DNA of 64,000 nt from Cryptomeria japonica (taxonomy: Eukaryota > Streptophyta > Pinopsida > Cupressales > Cupressaceae): NCBI RefSeq assembly GCF_030272615.1, contig NC_081412.1, forward strand, positions 99,075,796 through 99,139,795, written 5' to 3'. Position 1 is the first letter of the stretch, and the number at the start of each line of letters is the position of its first letter. Shown here piece after piece: positions 46,561 to 59,042 of this stretch. The notes beneath the pieces are model-generated. The model worked only from the letters and a program-made list of their open reading frames with translations. It made no database searches and was not told the origin of the DNA. Position numbers and translations under genes: made by a program.

Positions 46561-46824
46561 TAAGGTTTCCTACCAAGTTGGTACACCAACAATTTCAAAT
46601 TTCATGTCAATAAGTCGACATTTCATATGAGTAAGGTCACGTGTTAATGCGCATTTATTGTGGAATGCTTTCTGAAATGGCGGCGGTGGTGAAGTGTGCT
46701 ACCTTTAATTCTAATTTTGGTATTCTCGCGCATTTAATGAGAATAGTATGTAAGTTGGTGAAGATAACTGTGTTTGATAGATTTCATTGAAATTTCTCTG
46801 CAAATTTTTCCAGCAAGCACCAGA

Positions 46825-47550
46825 ATGGAAGCAAATTTTACTCTACAATCCTCCAAGCTAATGCCAGCTTTTCGGGGACCCGTCCCACTGAAAAAGCTCG
46901 AGAAGATGTTTCTTGCAAAAGACCCGTTGTTTTTTAAGGCAATCCAGTTGATCCTGGGTGAAGAGGTGGCGGTTATTGGCCACAGATATAGATGCAGAGT
47001 GGACATTTACTCTCTCATCATGGCTTGGGGACTGGAGTTGGGCTACTCTTGCGCAGATGTGAGAAAAGTTCTGAAGAAGATCATTCCACAGGAGTATCTG
47101 TTAAATATGGAGTCCTTGCTGGAATGGGTTGTGTCGGGTTGGGGTTTCAATATCTCTGACGGCATCCCAGAGGAAAATGTGGAGTTGCGGGCAAGGCACT
47201 CTCGAATCCAATTCCTTCACCACTGCGAGGAAGCTCAAGTTCATTTTAGGGATGACACGAGGTGAGGCTAGGAAGGGCTTATGGTCTACATCCAGATAAT
47301 GGACATTGAAGATGTAATTCGGCGGGAGGGTGGGGAGGTGAGAATGGTGGATGAGATGAGATGCAAGAGGTCGATTACGAGAAAGTTATTGACGAAATTG
47401 GCAAGGCAAGGTGTAGTGGGTGGTGTGGCTAGTGGGTTTGGTGACGCAACAGAAGGACCGAATTCGCATGGGCTAGCGGCTGAAGGTGCAAAAAGAACAA
47501 TTGGAGATTCACATGCCTCGGCTGGAGAAACTGTAAAGAAAGAGAGATGA
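46825..47550 (+). pseudogene. LINE-B downstream ORF (ORF3), unknown
   Basis: From the ATG at 46,825 ('MEANFTLQ') one frame runs 241 codons and meets two adjacent stops (TGA 47,263 and TAG 47,269). The N-terminal two-thirds look globular and helical ('LKKLEKMFLAKDPLFFKAIQ', 'WGLELGYSCADVRKVLKKI'). The C-terminal part is basic, then Gly/Ala-rich. It lies about 270 bp after RNase H and 300 bp before the A-rich tail, so it belongs to the LINE by position. No family recognised. Confidence 0.5.
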
Positions 47551-47935
47551 GGAATTCTCTGGACCAAGGTACTTCTGGGTGCCTCTTTTTGTTTAGATAG
47601 TATTTTATTTGAAAAACTTAAATTTCTGTTTTTTGTTAAACGATTTGAACACTTCGGCCAGATTTTTTATTAGCATGATGTAATTTTGAACTTTTGCTCT
47701 TGATGATGTGGGGGTGGGGTAGGGTTTGAGCGGTATACTACTTTGGGAAACTATGGTTTTAGATGGGAGGTTTGGATGGTTTTTGTGGGTGGTTTAGGGA
47801 AGTGGTTTGTTTTTGGAAATTTTGATGCAGATGTACCTTTTAGTTTTAATTAATAAAATATAACTATTACCGATAAAAAAAGAAGTAGATAACTTATATT
47901 AAAATAAATTGCATGTGTAGTATTGTAATAAAAAT

Positions 47936-47946
47936 ACTTTAAATAA
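47936..47946. repeat. Candidate target duplication of LINE-C (actttaaataa), left copy
   Basis: Recurs at 53,502-53,512 right after the A-rich tail. The region is low-complexity, so chance agreement is possible. Confidence 0.6.
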
Positions 47947-47974
47947 ATTAAGTGTAAAGAGTTCAAATAAAAAA

Positions 47975-49066
47975 ATGAGGAAGCAGAGGCAGGCGCGCTT
48001 CGGCAGGGAAGGATCACAGGGGCAGTTCAAACCAGGTCTTGACCTGCTGGTGAGGCGACGGAAGTGCGATCCCCTTGCTAGCAAGCAAACTGTTGAGGAA
48101 GAAATCAATATCGATGTCTCCAGTGATATCGAAGAGGAGATTGACATTCTCAAATACCTAGCTTTCATTTGTAGATTCACGGGAATCAGGCCTAACGGGA
48201 AAATCGTGAAGGACTGGATTGCAGACAAGTGGAATACAAAAGTTATCCTCAAGTTTATGCCAAATCAGTTTTTCATCGTCATTTTTTTGAATGAAGAAAT
48301 GAAACTAAATGTCGTCTCTGTCGATTACTGGTTCGTGGATGGCCACCCCCTGTTCATGATGCCATGGCACCGCAATTTTGACCCTGCAAAATATCAACCT
48401 TATGATAAACCTATATGGATTTGTCTCTATAGCTTTCCCCCGGAATACTGGGTGGAGCAATGCCTAAAAAAGAGCGGGTGAACCCTTGGCACTCTCATTG
48501 AATTAGACCTACAATCAATTGATTACGACATGGGCAAATTCGTCCGGATTAAAATCATTGCAATCAAGCCTATCCCCCCTTCAATCAGGCTTGTTGTTAG
48601 AGGGAGAAAATGGTGCCAACAAATCAAAATTGAAGAAGACAAGCATTTATGCCTTTGGTGTAGGGCACAAACCCATTTTGAGGATGCCTACAAATTGAAG
48701 AACACTACCAAAACGGTATGGAGGCGAAAGGATGCTAAACCATTACCGCCTCTGGATGACACAGATCACCCCAAGTCTGATATCCCTCCTCCAAACCCTA
48801 GTTCTATGGGCCCTTTAAGCGATCAGAACCTGGCAATTATCCTCATGGGGTTGGGCCCGAAGGACGGATTTGAAGTATGGTCTGATCAGATCGAGGCATC
48901 GTATTCAGACTCCGATTCGAAAGGGATTGGGAAATACTTAGATAATATCCCAGACTATGTTGTCACTCCTGAACTAAGGGAAGATATCAAAGGTGCAGAA
49001 ATCAAGAGGTATGAAATCTCTAAGATAGCTCAGGGAAGAGGAGGCTTCATCAAAAGGCTTCACTAG
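47975..49066 (+). pseudogene. LINE-C ORF1 (DUF4283 plus zinc knuckle)
   Basis: 364 codons in one frame with a single TGA at 48,479. Residues 55-160 fit DUF4283 ('WNTKVILKFMPNQFFIVIF', 'FDPAKYQPYDKPIWICLY'). A knuckle-like segment 'HLCLWCRAQTHFEDAYK' lies near residue 225-245, with the final Cys replaced. An acidic tail follows. Its role is binding the LINE RNA. Confidence 0.75.
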
Positions 49067-49117
49067 CTTCAAGAAGTTCTTTAATACCAAGGGAGGAAGC
49101 CCCTCCCTTGGGAAGCA

Positions 49118-52100
49118 ATGAAGATCACATCTTGGAAGGCCCCTAACAAGCATTGCCTCATAAGGAGGCATGTTCAATCATACACCGGTGACACCATCTT
49201 ATTCCAAGAAACCAATCTCTCTGCATCGGAAGGCATGATTTTTGAAAAGTACTACTGGCCATGGAAAGGCCTCTTTACTAATTCCTATGGAGCCTCAGGT
49301 GGTCTAGGGATATTATGGAAAGAACTTGATGTCCGTTTCAATTATCCATTTGAATAGTAACTGGTGTGCAGCTAAAATCTTGAATCTGGTCAACAACATG
49401 GAGTTCGTCCTCATTAATGTCTATGGCCCTACCAAAACTGAGGATAAGCACAAACTTTAGGACTCAATTTTGGAATTCATCAACTCCACTGCAGATTTAG
49501 TAATTGTGGGTGGTGACTTTAATGCAATTATGGACCTATCTGAGAAAAACGATGGTTCTAGGTGGGTTAGCTAGCCTATGATTGACTTCAGAGACTTCGT
49601 GGTAAAATCAAGTTTAATCGATTGCCCAACCTGAAATGACTTATTCATTTGGACCAATCATTGAAAGGACTTTATAGCCATCATTGAATGTCTAAACATA
49701 TTTTTAATCTCCCCCAATTGGACTCCCAAAGTCTTTGAGGTGGTGGCAAGAATTCTCCCTCTCAATGCCTCAGATCACTTTTTGATTGAGCTGCATTTGA
49801 TATTTAATGCATGTCGGTCGACTATGCCCTTTAAATTTCTATCTATGTGGTGGAGAGATGGGGGAATCAGGGAGCTACTAGAAAATTGGTGGGGTGAATT
49901 AAAGATTGGTAGCTCCATTAGTTTCAAAATTGCCAAGAAGCTTCAATATATTAAAAGGAAAGTGTTGGATTGGAACAAAAATAAGGTTTGAAATATCTTC
50001 CAAGAAAAGGCTCGCATCGAAGGGGAACTGAAAGAACTAAATGAAATCGTTATCCGACATAGGATGCGCATTGAAGAATTCGAGCAAGAAAGGAAATTAA
50101 AGGATGAATTGGCTGAAATCTTGAAGCGGGAAGAACTCTTTTGGTGTGACAAGGCTCGAGAGTTGTGGCTCAAAGATGGTGATGCTAACACCAAGTTATT
50201 TCATTCATCAGTTCAGGCACACAGAGCATCCAATAAAATAGAGCAGATTTTAGATAATCATGGGAATATGGTTTCTAGCTACGTTGAGGTTGGTAAGGTT
50301 GCTGCTCTTTTCTTCCAAAACTTGTTGGGCGAGGGACATAGACATGCGAATCATGGTGGTATTTTGAACTTAATCCCCAATCTGATTAGCGAGGAGGACA
50401 ACACAATGCTATGTAAATCAATCTCTAAAGATGAAGTTAGAATGGTTGTTTTCCAAATGCACCCCAATAAGGCCCCTGGCCCTAACGGTTTCTCTACATG
50501 ATTTTTTCAGAATTGTTGGCATTTCTTGGATAACGATATTTTGAAAATGGTGGAAGACTTTCAAAAATCGAAACGGTTTGTAAAAGACATTAACAACTTT
50601 GTAATTGCTTTAATTCCTAAAAAATCAGAGTGTTCTTCGTTCAATGAATACAGACCAATTTCGCTTTGCAATACCATATACAAAATTATTGCAAAGGTTC
50701 TTGTAAACAGGCTGAAAAAGATATTGGGAAAGATAATTTTGAAAGGACAAAATGGATTTGTACCGGGAAGAGATATCTTGGATGACATTATTCTAACTAG
50801 TGAAGTTATGCACTCGCTCAAAATCGATAAGAGTCTAGGGAAGATAATCAAATTAGATGTCTCTAAAGCATATGATAAGGTATCCTAGCATTTTTTTGAT
50901 GGAGTTATGCATAGCATGGGTTTTTGTGCTCACTGGCGAGAGTTCATTGGATATTGCATATCATCGATCAGATTCTCCATCTCTATGAATGGTGGCCTAC
51001 ATGGCTTCTTTCAAGCTACAAATGGCATCCGACAGGGGGATCCTCTTTGTCCATCTCTCTTTGTAATCATGGTTGAGGCCCTTAGCTATGCAATCAGGAG
51101 ACGAACACAACATTTGGAATGGAAAGAAATCAAAGTCAATCTCGTATGTGAGCCAATTACTCACTCACAATTCGCTGACGACACAACATTATTTGGTGAG
51201 CCAACGATCCAAGAATCAAAATGCATAAGAGATACATTGGCCAAATATGAGGCACAATCGGGGCAGCTAATGAACAAGGACAAATCAAAAAATTTCTTCC
51301 TCAATGTTAGGAAATCAAAGCAAAAATGATTAGCAAGGATCTTACAATTCAAGATTGGATCTCTTCCTGTAAGATTTCTAGGCGTAAAGGTTTTTTGTGG
51401 CGTCAATTCAACCAAGCATTGGGTTGATGTCTTGGAATGGTTCAAAACTAAAGCAATGGCTTGGAGATGCAAGTGGCTTACTCTACCTAGTCAAATCACC
51501 ATGGCAAATTAGTTCTTTCAGCAGTCCCTGTATGTCACATATCATGTCTAGAATTGACCAGTAAAGCTGAGAGGGAGATGGAAAGTTATTTGAAAAGCTT
51601 TTTATGGGAAGGGTCGAAGGAAGAACAGAAGATTCCACTAATCAAATGGGACACTGTATGCAAAAGAAAATCAGTAGGTGGTGCTGGCATTCGTGGCCTT
51701 CAGAGGCAAAATTTGGCATTGGGCGCGAAGCTTATATGGAAAATGTACAAACAGCCCCAGAAACTCTGGTGCAAAATCATGCAGTCAAAGTACTTGGATT
51801 GTGACGATCTTGCATGGATTCTTACTTGTCCAAAGCAATATGGTGGCTCGGCAACATGGCGATTTCTGAACTCTTGTAAACTTTTGGTTTGTGATCATCT
51901 TACATGGAACATAGGTAATGGTGAATCTGCAGACTTCTGGCGTGACTCATGGAATGGGCATGAATGCCTAGTCGATTGCCTTCGCCTAGATGGCTGCATT
52001 AACCTATTGACTGAGACTTATGGAACCAAAGTGCAAGAATACATCATCCGAAGGGATTCCTTGCTAGGTAACGAATATGGTTGGGTGGATGTATCAAATT

Positions 52101-53257
52101 TCCCAATCTCGAATGACAAAATCGCAGAGCTAGCAGCAGAACTGGAGAAGCGACCTTGCCGAATCTCTAACAAACAAGACAACATTGTTTGGTGTGGTGC
52201 CAAAAGTGGGGAATACTCTGCCAAACTTGGCTATGCGATCCAGGTTACCCAGGAAGAGAGGAAAGATTGGTTCAACATCTTATGCTGGAACAAAATGGTT
52301 TTGCCCAAGGCAGGTGCCTTCCTTTGGGTGGTCCTCCATTATAAATGCCTTACAGCTGAAAGGCTCAAGAGAATCGGTTTTCATGGCCCTTCTCGGTGTT
52401 GTATGTGTGAAAGACAAGAGGAAAGTATTGATCATTTATTTTTGTCATGTTTTGTTGCTACGGCCTATTGGGATTGGATCCAATCAGAATTCCATTGGGC
52501 TAGCCCAAGACATAATTGTCTTAAAGAATTTCTTATCAGCTGGCCAAGAAAAGGCAAACTGAACCATTGGTCTAGATTGTGGATCTCTACACCTTCAATG
52601 ATTATCTGGCAGCTTTGGAAAGAAAGGAACAAACAAATCTTTAAAAGGCTTGCTAGAGATACCAACCAAATCATCTGCACCATTAAGGATGCTATCATTG
52701 AAATGACCAATAATAGAACAATCATCAAAAGGAAAACAATTTTTTCGAAATGGGATCATGAGATACAGAGAAAATGGATCAATTTTAAGCCTCTTAACCG
52801 ACCTCCAGCCAAAGGCCAAATTAATCGGGCAAATATTAGATGATGGGCTCCAATGTCTTTCAGGTGGAAACTTAACTTTGATGGATCTGCCAAAGGCAGT
52901 GCTGGTTGCGTCATTAGAGATGTTGATTGGATCTTATTCTGTGGTGCATCTAAGTGTCTAGATGCCTGCACTAACAATGTGGTTGAGATGGAAGCGTTGG
53001 CCTTGGGAATCAAGCTTTGCATCAAATTTGACATTCGCTATGTGGAAATTGAGGGGGATTCTCTATTATGCATAAGAGCTATCTCCTCTGGAAGATCCCT
53101 GAATTGGCATTTGGATAATTGGGCTGAGTATATTTGTGGTCTCCTTGTGAATGTCAAAGACTTTTCTCTAAGGCATGTTTATCGTGAAGCCAACAGGGCG
53201 GCGGATTGGGTAGCAAATCATGTCGTATTGCAGGACATTGAGATCATTGACGATTAG
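49118..53257 (+). pseudogene. LINE-C ORF2: endonuclease, reverse transcriptase, zf-RVT, RNase H
   Basis: Endonuclease 49,118-49,800 ('MKITSWKAPN', 'FQETNL', 'VGGDFNAIMD', 'ASDHFLIEL'). Reverse transcriptase 50,440-51,330 with 'YRPISLCN', 'GQNGFVPGR', 'KLDVSKAYDKV', 'IRQGDPLCPSLF' and an intact F-A-D-D at 51,171-51,182. zf-RVT near 52,290-52,460. RNase H 52,860-53,230 with all four acidic residues. Frameshifts lie near 49,350 and 51,500. In-frame stops occur at 49,459 and then at about nine further sites, most of them where Trp is expected. It cannot make protein. Confidence 0.9.
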
Positions 53258-53501
53258 AATGCTAATCGATGGCTCGGTCTCTCGCAAATAATAACTCGGG
53301 ACAAGACCTCTAAAAGTGTGGGGCTATGAATTGGTTGCCACTTATCTTCAGTAGTTCCCTTGGTTTAGAAATTTGGCATAACTTTCCGGTTGATGGTGGT
53401 CACTTGTCACTTTTGATATATGTCTGTGCAATGGTCAATAATGTAATAATGTAATTGGGAGCTACCCCCTCTAGTAGCACTTATCTAATAAATAAATAAA
53501 A

Positions 53502-53759
53502 ACTTTAAATAACCTTAATTTGGTCGATCAATTATAATAAGAGTTCTCAAATTAAATATTTATTATTTTCATTATATTACTCTCTCTATATATAAATAGA
53601 AATCAATTAAATATATACTAGATTTTATTTAAATTAATGTAAATTAAATTAAATAAAAAATAAATTAAATAATTTTAATAAAATTAAATAGTTTAAATCA
53701 AACTAAATAAATTAAGTACATTACATTAAAATAAATAAATTAAATGAAATTAAATAACT
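53502..53759. repeat. AT-rich repeat array, middle part, with LINE-D target duplication
   Basis: Contains the 'agagttctcaaattaaatat' and 'aatagaaatcaat' landmarks. Its last 20 bp (53,740-53,759) are the left target duplication of LINE-D. The start carries the right duplication of LINE-C (53,502-53,512). Confidence 0.7.
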
Positions 53760-53974
53760 CTTTTTTTTTTTTAATAAGTGTTATCTTTAATGGGGATAGC
53801 TCTCTCTATTTCTTAATTAAACATTACAGTATATGATTATTACAAAAAATTGCCTATCTCCCTGGCAATCACAACAGCCCCAAAACCCACATACAACCCC
53901 AAATGTTGCTTAAAGCAACCTACTTCTAATACCAAAACCTTATAAAGCAACAACATTTCTAATTTGGAAAAACC

Positions 53975-54592
53975 TTAACTCTTCATAATTTGGAGTATGA
54001 CCATCACATAATCTGCCAGATCGTTTAGCTTCTTTGTGGATGACTCTGACATCCACCACTCCTCAGACTCCACATAACTTCTGAAGATTGCTAAATCCTC
54101 ATTGATGATCCCATGCTTGAGTTGTTGCTATACTTCCTCTGCGAACTCTATTGCTCTCTCCTTTTCTACTTCTTTATCCCTTCCGACATCCTTGTCTCTT
54201 CCTTCCTCCTGCTCACTTCTATCTTCCTCCTCGGACTCTTCCTCTATGTCTGAAAAATAGTTCTCAGGGCTGAAATAAACCTTTAGCACACTGTTCTTAC
54301 AGCCTTCCTCCAGTTCGAATATAGCTTCCGCAACCATATCTCCATTTTCTTTTTTAACAAAGCCCTCCAACAGTTCTACGCATTTGTCCCTTGACTCTAG
54401 AATATCCATCATGGGCGCAATCACCACCTCATAAATTGCTCCATCGCACCAGTGACGATCCAAGCTTAGAGAACACTCTACCATTCCCCTAATGGCATCA
54501 TATCCAACCTTCGTTGTATCGAATAGATCCCTAACCTGAAACTCCAGAGGAACCTCACACTTGGCACAATTTAAACCCAAGAAATGCACCAT
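53975..54592 (-). pseudogene. LINE-D downstream ORF (ORF3), unknown acidic protein
   Basis: From the ATG at 54,592 the frame runs 205 codons with one TAG (54,130-54,128). Residues 1-100 look globular ('CSLSLDRHWCDGAIYEVVI', 'ELLEGFVKKENGDMVAEAI'). 115-154 is an extreme Glu/Asp/Arg/Lys stretch. After the stop 'SEEWWMSESSTKKLNDLADY' continues the frame. It lies between RNase H and the poly-A tail, inside the target duplications, so it is part of the mobile unit. No known domain recognised. Confidence 0.65.
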
Positions 54593-54874
54593 TTTTATTT
54601 CTTCTCTTGCTACTGTGTCTTGCCATCGAAGCCCACTTATCTAATATAGGCTTTCCGGATTTCTCGAGGCTTCCTAAACTGCCTCTGTCTCTTCAATCAT
54701 CCAAGACCGAGGTGGTCAATTCGCTTTTGCAGAGTGTTGACACTGTTTGCGTTCTCCATCCAGATCTGATATATTCTCCTCTTTTCTGATATAGAAAAGA
54801 CTTCCCTGTCTAATGAGTACATATCTATCCCATTTGTTTAGTCTTTTCTACCTCTTTACTGCATTGATCAGGGG

Positions 54875-57800
54875 TCACCTAATGCCTTCACGGGATTCAT
54901 CAATTTTCTCTTTTCGTACCAATTCTTCAATGTCTCCCGACAAACTATCCATGACAATTTTTCCTTTATCTGTTGAAACACCCATATTAGCTAAAATATC
55001 TGCCACTTTATTTCCCTCTCTATACAAATGGGTGATTTCAAATTCTCCAATTTTATCCAGCAATACACAAATTCATGATAACCACTTGTTTAATTTCCAA
55101 CTTTGAAGTTTTCTCTTAATTACTCCATTTATTATGATTTGGGAATCACCTTCTATTATGACTTTGGTTAGTCCTTTCTCTACACACATCTCTAGACCTG
55201 CTTCCAAAGCCCTTATTTCTGCTTCATTATTTATGGTATCCCAATTTTCACGTACACTGCTTGCATGAAGGATCCATTTTCATCTCTAATAACCGTTCCA
55301 TACCCTGCTTTGCCTGGATTGCCTCTACTAGCTCCATCAAAATTTAACTTAGTCCAGTTCTTCTTTGGGGCTAACCATTTGACCTTCTTTCTATTTTTGG
55401 CTTTATCTGCAATCCTTACTTCGTTCAATCCCTTGAAGGCCCACCTCTTTTCCATCTTCTTGTCCCATGCATTATAAAATCCGATTGTTTTCTTCCTGAT
55501 GTTCCCACTCACTACTTCCTCAATAGCAGCTTTGATAGATTTATAAGTTTCTTCTCTTGAATGAAATTCCTCTCTGAAAATTCTCCTATTTATTTCCTTC
55601 CATATATTCCACACGATCATTGAGGGTCCTACTAACCATAAATCACCCCACTTAGATTTGTAAAATAGAGGCCACATGGACATAAAATCTAAAAGTTTTT
55701 CATTTCTCGCAGTATGATATTCTATCATATCAAAGAACCAATCCCAACAACTGCTCGCAAAAGAACATGCAAAAATCAAATGATTGGTAGTTTCTTCATC
55801 CATTTTGTACATTATGCATCTACTAGGTCCTGCTATGCCAATAGATTTTAATCTATTTCCTATCAGTACTTTATCCTGTAATGTTATCCAAAAGAACGCT
55901 CCTGCTTTTGGAAGGATTCTGTTATGCCAGCATAACTTGTATGACCACTCCGGATTCCTGATTCTCTTCCTTTGGATTTCATAACCCCATTTGACTTTAT
56001 ATTCACTTGATTTAGCCGCACACCAAAATACTTTATCTTCTTTGTCTGACACAAATTTGTGCCTTTGGGATAAAAGTTGTTCTGATTTTGTACACAGGTC
56101 CCTATTACCTATGCTACATTTCTTCCATTCCACTCTATCCCCTAGCGATCCTCCAGGGACAAAATAATCCTCGACTCTGCTACCTGTGCTAGCTACCACC
56201 AGATTGATCCAATCCTGATCTTTGAAAATTTCCTTTAAAGGTTTCTCTCCACCCCAAGAATCTGACCAGAAATTGGCCTTCATACCATTACCAATATTCC
56301 AAGATAGATGATCTGTGAGTAAACTTTTGCTATCCCAAATGAAATTCCAGACTGGAGATCCTTTCTCTGAATTTGCCATTGTGAAGATCCTTTCTTCCTC
56401 CAGAGAATTCAAATATTTATTCCTAAGCACTCTGCACCATAATCTATTTGGGTTCTTAAAAAATTTCCAAGCTAACTTGGCTCCCAAAGCTTTGTTTTGC
56501 AATTCCATTTTTATGAGTCCTGCTCCTCCTTCCTCCTTGATGAGGCATGCAGTGTCCCAATTGATCAACGATATTCTCCTTACTTCTTTGGAGCCTTCCC
56601 ATAGAATTTTCTTAAGCAAGCCATCCACACTACTATATGCTTGCCTGGTCATCTTGAAGCAAGACATACTATATATTGGTATAGCTGACAATACAGACTT
56701 GATCATCTGTATCCTTCCAGCCTGTGATAGCCATTTATTTTTTTCACAAATCCACCTTCCCTTTGCATTTATTAACCACTTCTTCCCAGAGCTATTTTTG
56801 GAATGCTCCTGTTCCTATTGAAATTCCTAAATATTTTAGCAGAAATTCTCCTTTTGGAAAACCTAGGATCTACAAAATAGAATTCTGATTCTGTCTGCTA
56901 GTATTTAGAAAGAAAATTTGTGATTTTTCTTTATTCATGTGTTGGCCTGACTCCCTTGCATATTCTTCCAAAGTTTCCTTGATTGCCTCTAGAATGTGTC
57001 AAATTTGCCATCTCCGGATGGATTGCAATTCCTTTCCATACACCCTCCCTGAGCTTATTCTTTATGCTATTCCCGAGGACCTCAACCATCAAAACGAAAA
57101 GGGAAGGTGACAAGGGATCTCCCTGTCTCAATCCGTTAATTGCAGCAAAGAAACCGCAGACTGCTCCATTAACTATAATAGAGAAGCAAATAGAAGAAAT
57201 GCATAATTTAATGCAATCAATCCACTTACTGTCGAATCCAAACCTTCTTAGGACTTGTTCCAGAAAATACTAGAGAACTCTGTCATATGCTTTAGAGACA
57301 TCTAGTTTGATCACCATCCCTTTGATCCTATCCTTGGCCATCAAATGAATAGCTTCTGAGGTAAGAATAATGCTCTTCGCAAGCTCCCTACCAGGGGTGA
57401 ATCCATTTTGATTATCTGAAATTAGTCTATGCAGAATCTTTTTCAATCTCTCTGACATGGCTTTGGATATAATTTTGTAAAGGGCATTGCATAGTGATAT
57501 AGGTCGATAATCTGACATTGTTGAACGTGTAGGTTTTTTGGAATCAATACTATCATTGTATGATTGATGGATTTAACAAACCTCTCGTTCTTTCTGAAAT
57601 CTTCAACTACCTCAACAATATCTTCTCCCATGAAATCCCAACATCTCTGAAAAACCTCCACTGTGAAACCATCAGGTCTCGGTGCTTTATGGGGATGCAA
57701 TGAAAATGTGGCCTTTTTCACCTCTTCAATTGAGAAAGGTGCCAATAGCATCTCATTATCTTCTTGAGTTAACAAGTTCTCAATGGTTCTATCAACCAAC

Positions 57801-59042
57801 GAGACACTTTCCTTCTTGTTAGTTTCCCAGAAGCCTAAAATTCTAGTAAAGTAATCAATCGCCGCTTTCTCTATTTCTTCCCCTGAGGAGCGATTCTTGC
57901 CATATTCGTCCTGAATGCCGATAATTTGATTATGGGATATCCTAGCCTTCACAGATGCATGAAAGAAATTTGTATTGGAATCACCTTCCATGATCCAAAG
58001 TTCTCTCGACTTATCCCTCCAATATAGTTCTTCTCTCCGCAGAACTTCCATGTACTCATTCTTCAATCTCTTCTCCAATTCAAATTCCTCATTTGTCATA
58101 CCTGCCATCATGATTTTCTCATTTAATTTAGACATTTCCTCTTCTAATCTAAACTTTTCAGAGAAAATATTCTTGAAATTCTCCTTGTTCCATGATTTGA
58201 TCTTCTTTTTGAGATATCCTAATCTCTTAACAAAACAGTAGCTTGGAGATCCACCAAACATTTTGCTTCCCACCCACCATGATTTCATATTAATTAAAAA
58301 AGTTGGATCTCTCCACCACATACTTTGGAACTTAAAATAACTCTTCAGGGGGGGCTTACTCCCATCCATGTTTAGTATGATGGGAAAGTGGTCGGATCCT
58401 GATTGAGGTATGATGAATGATGATAGGTTAAACTGCCCATCTATCCAGCCTTTCGGAAATATTTGAAAAATTGTGTCTTCTGTTGGTCCAAGTGAATTTG
58501 CCATTTTTTGGGACAATATCCATGACCCACATATCATCTATAAACAGTCTAAAATCTTCCATGACTTGAGTGCACTTTCTGAGACCTCCTACTTTATCAT
58601 CTAATTCTAGAAGAGCATTGAAGTCCCCAGCCATAATAACCCTCTCAAAACCTACATTTTCCATTTGGTTTTTGATCTCATTCCATAACTCTTTCTTGTC
58701 CTTTGTTTTAATAGGCCCATAAACATTTAGTAGAGGAAAATCAAATTGATCCTCCAATCTTACCACCCGGTAAGTCATCAAATGATGGTGAGAAAAGATG
58801 ATGGAGACCTGAAAGGATTTAGGTTTCCATAGCACTCCTAATCCTCCTGTAGATCCTCTGGATGATTGCGATAAACTGTTCCAATTGTAACAAGATTTAA
58901 TAAAATCATTCATATTTTTATCGTTGAGCTTGGTTTCCTGCATCAAAACTATATCACATTCTAGATTTTTTAATGGTCTTTTAACCAAGTGCTTCTTGTC
59001 AGAGGCCGAAAGACCCCTGACATTCCAAGATAGAATCTTCAT
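54875..59042 (-). pseudogene. LINE-D ORF2: endonuclease, reverse transcriptase, zf-RVT, RNase H
   Basis: The start ATG overlaps the ORF1 stop (ATGA at 59,042-59,039). Endonuclease: 'MKILSWNVRGL', 'LMQETKL', 'MAGDFNALLELDDK', 'GSDHFPIIL'. Reverse transcriptase: 'MIVLIPK', 'DYRPISLCN', 'NGFTPGREL', 'KLDVSKAYDRV', 'LRQGDPLSPSLF'. At about 56,993 a deletion removes the F-A-D-D catalytic segment and shifts the frame. zf-RVT ('LPKAGAFFW', 'PSRCIMY': second Cys now Tyr) and RNase H ('KLNFDGASRGNPG', 'HLYREGNKVADILANMG') follow. Four frameshifts in all. Confidence 0.92.

Larger units (their letters stand above)
46040..47880 (+). mobile_element. LINE-B: 5'-truncated L1-type retrotransposon with a 3' ORF
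   Basis: Only RNase H and downstream sequence remain, ending in an A-rich tail near 47,880. It sits inside the AT-rich array. No exact target duplication was found. Confidence 0.7.
47947..53501 (+). mobile_element. LINE-C: near full-length L1-type retrotransposon
   Basis: Order: ORF1 (47,975-49,066), ORF2 (49,118-53,257) with endonuclease, reverse transcriptase, zf-RVT and RNase H, a short 3' region and an A-rich end (taataaataaataaaa). Unlike LINE-A, B and D it has no ORF after RNase H. It is broken by about ten stops and two frameshifts. Confidence 0.85.

Noticed and set aside
46774-46824. Longer start for the LINE-B downstream ORF
   Set aside because: The upstream part begins with a non-ATG codon and reads as noncoding. 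The ATG at 46,825 is the better start.
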